64,000 nucleotides of DNA from Marinospirillum alkaliphilum DSM 21637 (GTDB taxonomy: Bacteria; Pseudomonadota; Gammaproteobacteria; Pseudomonadales; Halomonadaceae): positions 248,001-312,000 of the forward strand of contig NZ_FPJW01000003.1 in assembly GCF_900119735.1 (NCBI RefSeq). The letters are read 5' to 3'. Positions within the stretch are counted from its first letter, which is position 1. Every line of letters starts with the position of its first letter. Below are positions 58,452-64,000 of the stretch, piece by piece. Below the pieces are notes generated by a model, which did not search any database, was not told the origin of the DNA, and saw nothing but the letters and a program-made list of their open reading frames with translations. Both the position numbers and the translations under genes were made by a program.

Positions 58452-59716
58452 TGCCTGCAATCCTGCTGCTGGCAGCAGGATTGATGCTTGCCATGGTGGT
58501 GATGGAGCGCAATGAACGCCGCCTGAAAAGCAGCCAGACCCGATTGCAAGCCATTTTTGCAACCTCTCCGACACCCCTGCTGGTGGGTTACTGGCAAGGC
58601 AGTGATTATGCCACCGATCAGGTCAACCCGGCTTGGGAGCGCCAGTTTCAGATACCGGCAGCAAAGATTGCCGGCCTGAGTGGCCGGGACTTTTCCTGGT
58701 GGGTGTCTGCACAGGATCGTGCTCGCTTTCTTGAGCAGGCTCACCGGGGAGAGGGCGTCAGTCAGTTCATGGTTTGGTTGCGCCGAATGGATGGCAGCCA
58801 TTTTCTCGGTTCGATATCCTGCCATACCGAGCAGGTTCGCGGGCGGCAGATGATTGTCATGGCCTACGATGATGTCACCCTCAGCTATCGCATGCAGCAG
58901 CAGCTGCAGGAGCTGAATCGCACCCTGGAAGAACGGGTAGCGCGTGCTGCGGATGAGTTAATCCAATCTGAAAAGCTGGCGGCTCTGGGTCAACTGGTCG
59001 CTGGTGTTGCTCATGAACTCAGTACACCGATTGGTAATGCTTTGCTTGCTGCATCCACACTGGAAGCAGAGATCAGACAACTGGAGCAGGCGCATTCACA
59101 AGGACTTCGTCGATCTGATCTGGAGCAGTTTCTGCAGGAAGGGAGCATGAATGCCAGTGTGATGCAACGTAACCTGGAGCGGGCGGTTTCCCTGATTGGT
59201 AGTTTTCGGCAGGTAGCCGTTGACCGAACAACATCCCAAGTCCGCAAATGCAGCCTGCGTCAGGTCACCGATGAAGCCTTGCTGCTGATCCAGCCGCTGC
59301 TGAAAGGATCACCGCATCGCGTGCAGGTGGAGATACCGGAAGACTTGCAACTGGTGACCTGTCCGGGATCGCTGACCCAGATCCTGATCAATCTGGTTCA
59401 GAATGCCCTGTTGCATGCGTTCACTGAGCGGCAATCCGGTCTGATCCGAATTCAGGCATACAGTCTGAATCAGGAATGCCTGCTGGTGGTCAGTGATGAT
59501 GGGTGCGGGATCAGTGCAGACATGCAGCAGCGGGTATTCGAACCCTTTTTCACCACGCGTATGGGACAAGGGGGCTCAGGACTGGGGTTGCACCTGGTGC
59601 ATAATCTGGTGACGGGGGTGCTGGAGGGCCGCATTCGGCTGGTGAGTGAACCCGGTCAGGGTTGCCGGTTTGAGCTGACCATCCCTGGTCTGCAGCAGGA
59701 TGTAATCAGGCCTTGA
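58439..59716 (+). CDS. PAS-domain sensor histidine kinase
   Basis: 425 residues. A short hydrophobic N-terminus (PAILLLAAGLMLAMVVM, possible single membrane anchor), PAS domain (about 35-145), a coiled coil, then LAALGQLVAGVAHELSTPIGNAL with phospho-acceptor H192 and an HATPase domain with NLVQNALLHAF, DDGCGIS, FEPFFTT and GSGLGLHLV. It probably phosphorylates the receiver of the preceding gene. There is no periplasmic sensor. Its end overlaps the convergent kamA-like gene by 11 bp. Confidence 0.92.
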   Translation: MASMMPAILLLAAGLMLAMVVMERNERRLKSSQTRLQAIFATSPTPLLVGYWQGSDYATDQVNPAWERQFQIPAAKIAGLSGRDFSWWVSAQDRARFLEQAHRGEGVSQFMVWLRRMDGSHFLGSISCHTEQVRGRQMIVMAYDDVTLSYRMQQQLQELNRTLEERVARAADELIQSEKLAALGQLVAGVAHELSTPIGNALLAASTLEAEIRQLEQAHSQGLRRSDLEQFLQEGSMNASVMQRNLERAVSLIGSFRQVAVDRTTSQVRKCSLRQVTDEALLLIQPLLKGSPHRVQVEIPEDLQLVTCPGSLTQILINLVQNALLHAFTERQSGLIRIQAYSLNQECLLVVSDDGCGISADMQQRVFEPFFTTRMGQGGSGLGLHLVHNLVTGVLEGRIRLVSEPGQGCRFELTIPGLQQDVIRP

Positions 59717-61076
59717 AAATCAGCGCCTGCTTTTCAGCCTTCATGGCAGCAAAGCCTGCTTCATAAAAGAACTGGTCAGCACCCAGTGCCGGTTCAAGGT
59801 GATTCAGCCAGGTGGCCTGTTCATCATATTTAGCAAAAAATGGCTGTTGCACCCAGTCCGGATTGCGCCCCTGAATAAAGCGCAGCACAAACACCTTTTC
59901 ACCATTGATTTCAGCCACACCCTGAATTTCCACCTTGCCAGGATCGGCTGACATGGATGGTCCACGCGCAGTGCGACATAACCCCGGCACCTGCTGCATG
60001 GCTTCACGGTAAATATCCCAGGCACGTACCAGCGGCACTTCAAAATAATGCCGGGCACCGGTATCCCGCTCCACAAACATGTAGTAGGGAATCATGCCCT
60101 GCTGCACCTGCATCTTCCACATCTTCACCCACTGTTTCGCATCATCATTGATGTGCTGCAGCAAGGGGGCCTGGGTGCGGATTTCAGCACCGGTGGCACG
60201 AATGCGGCGCACCGCCTCGCGGCACACGGGTGTATCCATTTCCTGCCAGTGGTTGAAGTGCGCCATGAAGGCCACGTGTTTACCGGCTGCCACCAGTTCA
60301 CGGAACAGCTGCAGGATGTCGTTGGCATCTTCATCCGTGACAAAACGGTAAGGCCAGAAGGTCAGACTCTTGGAACCGATGCGGATGTTCTGCACATGGG
60401 CCAGTTCTGGCTTCATTAAACCTTCCAGATACAGGCGCAGGTGTTTGGCCTTCATCACCATCGGGTCACCGCCGGTCAACAGCAGATCCGTGACCTCGGT
60501 GTGTTCAGCCAGATAGGCATGCAGGGATTCGGCTTCATTGGATGAGAAGCGCAGATCCTTGTCACCGACAAACTGTGCCCAGCGGAAACAGAAGGTGCAG
60601 TAACTATGACAAACCTGCCCCTGGCTGGGAAAGAACAGCACCGTTTCCTGGTATTTATGCTGCATGCCAGGCAGTGGTTCACCATTCAACAGCGGTAGGT
60701 TCAAGTCCATCTGTCCGGCGGGGTGGGGGTTCAGCTCGGCGCGAATGCGCTCCACCGCTGCCTTTAACTGATCTGCAGGGGCATCCTGCTGCATCAGTTC
60801 AGCCACTTCATCAAAGTGCTCCGGCTTTAACATGCCGCGCTGCGGAAAGGTAAGCTGGAAAATCGGATCATTCGGGACACGGTTCCAGTCGATCAGCTCT
60901 TCAATCACATAATCATTGACCCGAAAGGGCAATACCTGGCTGACCACCTGCATATCAAAGCGCAGGGCTTCCGGTAACTGTTCAAGCTGTGGAATCTTGT
61001 CCAGCTGGCGCTGGGTGTAAACCTTGAAGGGGCGGGCCTCAATGGCGGGAGTGTTGAGTGTGACACGCTGGTTCAT
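59706..61076 (-). CDS. KamA-family radical SAM aminomutase
   Basis: 456 residues. Radical SAM motif is CHSYCTFCFRW (C156, C160, C163). LLLTGGDPMVMKAKHL, RIGSKSLTFWPYRF, HVAFMAHFNHWQE, RTQAPLLQHIND and IPYYMFVERDTGARHYFEVPL fit the lysine 2,3-aminomutase family, but the protein is longer than EpmB and the fully characterised KamA enzymes, and the substrate is uncertain. ATG 61076 has AGGAG 8 nt upstream; ATG 61091 is an alternative. The upstream region has a palindrome ATTTGCAAAT (61159-61168). Confidence 0.82.
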   Translation of the reverse strand: MNQRVTLNTPAIEARPFKVYTQRQLDKIPQLEQLPEALRFDMQVVSQVLPFRVNDYVIEELIDWNRVPNDPIFQLTFPQRGMLKPEHFDEVAELMQQDAPADQLKAAVERIRAELNPHPAGQMDLNLPLLNGEPLPGMQHKYQETVLFFPSQGQVCHSYCTFCFRWAQFVGDKDLRFSSNEAESLHAYLAEHTEVTDLLLTGGDPMVMKAKHLRLYLEGLMKPELAHVQNIRIGSKSLTFWPYRFVTDEDANDILQLFRELVAAGKHVAFMAHFNHWQEMDTPVCREAVRRIRATGAEIRTQAPLLQHINDDAKQWVKMWKMQVQQGMIPYYMFVERDTGARHYFEVPLVRAWDIYREAMQQVPGLCRTARGPSMSADPGKVEIQGVAEINGEKVFVLRFIQGRNPDWVQQPFFAKYDEQATWLNHLEPALGADQFFYEAGFAAMKAEKQALIFKA

Positions 61077-61158
61077 GGTCCGTCTCCTCATGCATCAATC
61101 GGAAATGCATAAATAATGTTTATTCTTTGGGAGGGACTTTTTACAGAAAAAAGCAAAG

Positions 61159-61168
61159 ATTTGCAAAT
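61159..61168. promoter_or_regulatory. Palindrome upstream of the KamA-like gene
   Basis: ATTTGCAAAT is a perfect 10-bp palindrome 83 bp before the start codon. The related core TTTGCA recurs inside the adjacent terminator stem. It is a possible operator, without other support. The rest of 61092-61254 is AT-rich and non-coding. Confidence 0.3.
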
Positions 61169-61195
61169 ATTGCGGCAATAATAGTCTTTGATCGC

Positions 61196-61237
61196 TTAAA
61201 AAAGACCAGAATGCAAAAATATTTGCAATCTGGTCTT
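61196..61237 (-). terminator. Terminator of the MscS-like gene
   Basis: AAGACCAGA (61202-61210) and TCTGGTCTT (61229-61237) form the base of a long stem, extended after an A-A mismatch by TGCAAA and TTTGCA. On the minus strand it is followed by TTTTTT. It lies 18 bp after the mscS-like stop. Confidence 0.85.
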
Positions 61238-61254
61238 CCGGGGCAAATGAATTA

Positions 61255-62082
61255 TTATGAAGCAGTGCTTGAGTGCTGGTAATGATGCACATCCCGCTGT
61301 GGATAGGGAATGGTAATGCCTGCTTCATCAAAGGCCAGTTTGATGCGTTCCATCAGATCCCAGCGCAGTCCCCAGAAATCTTCGGTTTTCACCCACACTC
61401 GCAGGCTTAAATCCACCGAGCTGTCACCAAAGTCCATGATGGCGACCAGCGGTGCCGGGTCTTGCAGTGCCCGTTCATCTTCACTGACCAGTTTCAGCAG
61501 CAGTGCCTTCACCTGACGTACATCATCGTCATAACTGACACCGACCAGAATATCCAGGCGGCGCTGAGGTTCGGACGAATAGTTCACCAGATTGGCGCCG
61601 GTCAGGGCTGAGTTGGGAATCATCACCCGTCTGTTATCCGGGGTTTTCAGGTAGGTGTGCAGCAGGGTCAGTTTTTCAACGCTACCCGCGGTGCCGGCTC
61701 CCTCAATGTAATCACCCTTATTAAAAGGATGCAGTGCCACCAGCAGAATGCCGGAAGCCAGATTCTGAATCGAGTCTTTCAATGCCAGACCCACCGCCAG
61801 ACCCAGGGCACCCAGGGCTGCCAGCAGCGAAGTAGTATTTACTCCCAGTTGTCCCAACACAGCGATAAACAGGATTGCCAGCAGCATGGCGTGGAGGATC
61901 TGGCCCATGAACTGGGCAGCAGTCATGTCAAGCTTACGAGACATGCCGCGTACGGCAAGAACCTTGACATACCTTACTACCATCCAACCAATGACCAACA
62001 GCAGCAAGGCAGGCCAGAGGTTGTCAAAAATGCCCCATAGGCGTTCGGTCAGGGCATTGCTTTCATGCAACAGGTAGTCCAT
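61255..62082 (-). CDS. mscS: Small-conductance mechanosensitive channel (MscS family)
   Basis: 275 residues. Three membrane helices, then the pore helix LLAALGALGLAVGLALKDSIQNLASGILLVALHPFNKGDYIE, with the alternating Gly/Ala pattern of TM3, and a cytoplasmic vestibule (IPNSALTGANLVNYS, SYDDDVRQVKALLLKLV). It opens under hypo-osmotic shock. ATG 62082 has GAGGAG 7 nt upstream and gives MDYLLHESN; ATG 62097 is an alternative. Confidence 0.94.
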   Translation of the reverse strand: MDYLLHESNALTERLWGIFDNLWPALLLLVIGWMVVRYVKVLAVRGMSRKLDMTAAQFMGQILHAMLLAILFIAVLGQLGVNTTSLLAALGALGLAVGLALKDSIQNLASGILLVALHPFNKGDYIEGAGTAGSVEKLTLLHTYLKTPDNRRVMIPNSALTGANLVNYSSEPQRRLDILVGVSYDDDVRQVKALLLKLVSEDERALQDPAPLVAIMDFGDSSVDLSLRVWVKTEDFWGLRWDLMERIKLAFDEAGITIPYPQRDVHHYQHSSTAS

Positions 62083-62206
62083 CAGTTTTCTCCTCAATCA
62101 TGCCTAAACTGGACTACCCTAACATAAGAAGTCGCATTGGTTAAAAACCTGGCTAACAGGTATATTACGCACCAGTGACAATCACCTGCAGCTCCAGAGG
62201 ACATTC

Positions 62207-63802
62207 ATGAGCAATCTCATTGCCCAAATTCTGACCGGCATTCTGCGTGGTATGGGGCTGAAAACCCTCGACCGGCAGTTCCTGTTTTCTTATGCGCTGA
62301 TTTTTTTATTGGCAGCAACAGCCTCGGTTTCGCTCTACATGAGCCTGTCCGTATCACCGGAAACCATTAATGTGGCTGGTGCCCAGCGCATGCTGAGTCA
62401 GAAGATGACCAAAGAAGCACTGCTGATCACTCAGGGAGCCAGCGATCGTGGCACGCTGGATGCCACCATGCGCCAGTTTGAGCAGGCCCATCGGGATCTG
62501 TTGCAGGGGAATCGTGAACGCAACATTACCGCTTTTGATGATCCGGCTATCCGTCAGCAGATGCAGCGGGTTGATCAACTGTGGCAACAGATGAAAACGC
62601 GTCTGGACGCCACCCTGACAAATCCCGGCCAGGACACCATACGCCAACTACAGGATCAATCTGTAACCCTGCTGCGGGAAATGAATGAAGCAGTGGTCCT
62701 GATGACCCGTAAGGCGGAGTCCACGCAGAAGCTGCAGGTGTGGCTGGCGTTTGCCAGCGTCACAGCGATTCTGATATTGGTGGTGTTAGGTCGGGTATTT
62801 GGCATGCGACAGCTGATGGACAATATTCAGGTGTTGCTGAGTGGCATGCACCGTGTGGGTGAGGGCAACTTCACCGGACGCATGAAGGTGGTGCACAAGG
62901 AAGATGAAATTGGCCAGATGTTCACAGCCTACAACCGCATGCAGGATGAAATCGTCAAACTGCTGGAACAGACCAAAATGACCGGTCAGACCACCAACCA
63001 GCATGTGCGGGAAGTGGTTCAAGCTGCGCGCGCCACAGATGAAGGTGTGCGTCAGCAGCATGAAGATCTGGACCAGGTGGCCACCGCCATGAATGAAATG
63101 ACCGCCACCGTTGCCGAAGTTGCCAGCCATGCTGCCAGCGCAGCCGAAGCGGCCGACTCAGCCGATGACCGGGCTCGTAGTGGCCAGCAATTGGTGAACC
63201 GCACCTCTGAGCAGCTTAATCGCCTGTCAGACAACCTTAAACAGGGTGCTGATCGCCTGCATCAACTGCGCGAAGAAACCAATTCTGCCGGTAAGGTACT
63301 GGAAGTGATCACCGCTATTGCCGAACAGACCAACCTGCTGGCACTCAACGCAGCCATTGAAGCTGCCCGTGCTGGTGAAGCTGGTCGAGGTTTTGCGGTA
63401 GTGGCTGATGAAGTACGTAGCCTGGCCAGCCGTACCCGTGATTCGATCGGTGAAATTGAAAACATCATTGCTCACCTGCAGTCTGAAGCCAGCAAAGCGG
63501 CAGAAGCCATGATTCACTATTCAGATGAAGCTTCAGAAAACGTTGGTCAGGTGCAACAGGCCACCGAAGCGCTGGATGCCATTGTGGCTGCCGTGGATAT
63601 GATTCGCGGTATGAACACCCAGATTGCTGCCGCTGCAGAAGAACAACACCAGGTGGCCCAGGATATTGACCAGCGCATTGTGCATATTGCCGGTATTGCT
63701 GATACCAACCGTCGTGAGGCAGAGCGGGTGGTTACTGCCAGTGAGCTGATTGGTAGTGAAGTCAGCCAGCTCAACAGCCAGTTGAGCCACTTTGAAACCT
63801 GA
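62207..63802 (+). CDS. Methyl-accepting chemotaxis protein with PilJ-type sensor
   Basis: 531 residues. Two membrane helices ([23 protein letters not shown] near 26; [18 protein letters not shown] near 180) bracket a periplasmic domain whose [20 protein letters not shown] motif is the PilJ/type IV pili MCP N-terminal pattern, known as nitrate-binding in some receptors. A HAMP domain and a cytoplasmic signalling hairpin follow ([42 protein letters not shown]). It may act in twitching chemotaxis with the pili encoded at the window start, or as a flagellar receptor. No che genes are nearby. Confidence 0.93.
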   Translation: MSNLIAQILTGILRGMGLKTLDRQFLFSYALIFLLAATASVSLYMSLSVSPETINVAGAQRMLSQKMTKEALLITQGASDRGTLDATMRQFEQAHRDLLQGNRERNITAFDDPAIRQQMQRVDQLWQQMKTRLDATLTNPGQDTIRQLQDQSVTLLREMNEAVVLMTRKAESTQKLQVWLAFASVTAILILVVLGRVFGMRQLMDNIQVLLSGMHRVGEGNFTGRMKVVHKEDEIGQMFTAYNRMQDEIVKLLEQTKMTGQTTNQHVREVVQAARATDEGVRQQHEDLDQVATAMNEMTATVAEVASHAASAAEAADSADDRARSGQQLVNRTSEQLNRLSDNLKQGADRLHQLREETNSAGKVLEVITAIAEQTNLLALNAAIEAARAGEAGRGFAVVADEVRSLASRTRDSIGEIENIIAHLQSEASKAAEAMIHYSDEASENVGQVQQATEALDAIVAAVDMIRGMNTQIAAAAEEQHQVAQDIDQRIVHIAGIADTNRREAERVVTASELIGSEVSQLNSQLSHFET

Positions 63803-63826
63803 TGCTTCAACCGTGCATCAGGACAA

Positions 63827-63856
63827 AAAAAATCCCGGCATGTGCCGGGATTTTTC
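63827..63856. terminator. Bidirectional terminator between the MCP and HiPIP genes
   Basis: AAATCCCGGCA (63829-63839) pairs with TGCCGGGATTT (63842-63852), flanked by A-run and T-run, so it can serve both convergent genes. Confidence 0.85.
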
Positions 63857-63874
63857 TTTTGCGAGGTCTGAAAA

Positions 63875-64000
63875 TCAGCCTGGCTTTTTAACCCAGGACT
63901 GACACCAGCCTTTGGCTTCAACAGAGTTCTGCGGGAACAGGGCGCAACCATTGTTGGCCGGACGCCAGAACATGCAGTTGTCGCAGTACTGGCCTGCCTG
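63875..64000 (-). CDS. High-potential iron-sulfur protein (HiPIP), 3' part
   Basis: The frame is open to the window edge, and 41 C-terminal residues are seen. They read QAGQYCDNCMFWRPANNGCA and continue LFPQNSVEAKGWCQSWVKKP and G. The four cysteines in the spacing C-x2-C-x9-C-x13-C with aromatic W/F and the KGWC end match HiPIP, a periplasmic [4Fe-4S] electron carrier. The 5' end with signal peptide lies outside the window. Confidence 0.88.
   Translation of the reverse strand, partial: QAGQYCDNCMFWRPANNGCALFPQNSVEAKGWCQSWVKKPG

Overview
The window is a chromosomal segment of a gammaproteobacterium, most like the Pseudomonadales/Oceanospirillales. The evidence is gene order: coaBC-dut-algC-argB-slmA beside radC-rpmBG-mutM; argS-SPOR-hslVU-DUF971-ubiE-ubiJ-ubiB-hisE-tatABC; hisBHAF; hemB-ppk. 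Type IV pilus minor pilins, a HiPIP and c-di-GMP signalling genes fit this. Base composition is moderately GC-rich, except for AT-rich patches in the second pilX-like gene and in tatC. I cannot name the genus.

Layout. 1-5100: 3' end of priA, then a minor pilin operon (fimT, pilV, pilW and two tandem pilX-like genes, without pilY1 or pilE). 5088-9036: ygiQ on the minus strand, then a convergent beta-barrel gene and DUF3943 gene separated by a small inverted-repeat element. 9037-14747: an accessory-looking region with a CsrB/RsmZ-like sRNA and a duplicated two-gene module, each copy being an outer-membrane barrel gene convergent with a PAS-LuxR-alpha/beta-hydrolase fusion regulator. 14821-25914: housekeeping genes. 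25974-26892: an MNT/HEPN pair and a second copy of the inverted-repeat element. 26893-29663: hisBHAF. 29803-41578: panM-like, an LRV Fe-S protein, mtgA, argS, hslVU, ubiEJB, hisE and tatABC. 41697-44594: two tandem di-iron (ODP-type) metallo-beta-lactamase-fold genes followed by an HD-GYP protein lacking its HD pair. 44604-50956: elbB, hemB, ppk1, and a DAHP synthase preceded by an aromatic-rich leader peptide and attenuator. 51012-53561: a three-gene operon with ZorA/ZorB-like (MotA/MotB-type) proteins and a small Cys-containing protein. 53683-64000: psd, a MipA-like barrel, a SanA-like protein, a receiver-GGDEF-EAL protein with a PAS histidine kinase, a KamA-family radical SAM enzyme, an MscS channel, a PilJ-type chemoreceptor and a partial HiPIP.

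Possible links between genes. The sRNA at 9094-9370 has about 18 GGA motifs, several in hairpin loops, and ends in an intrinsic terminator. The two nearby barrel genes have matching 5' leaders in which an AGGAT motif is followed by a hairpin that pairs with the Shine-Dalgarno sequence. This suggests CsrA/RsmA control of the barrels, with transcriptional control by the adjacent fusion regulators. Both regulators have lost the hydrolase nucleophile and catalytic histidine, so the hydrolase domain may be a ligand sensor. The two copies of the small mobile element sit exactly at stop codons with YTAR-type 4-bp duplications. All functions are read from sequence by eye; no database search was run.
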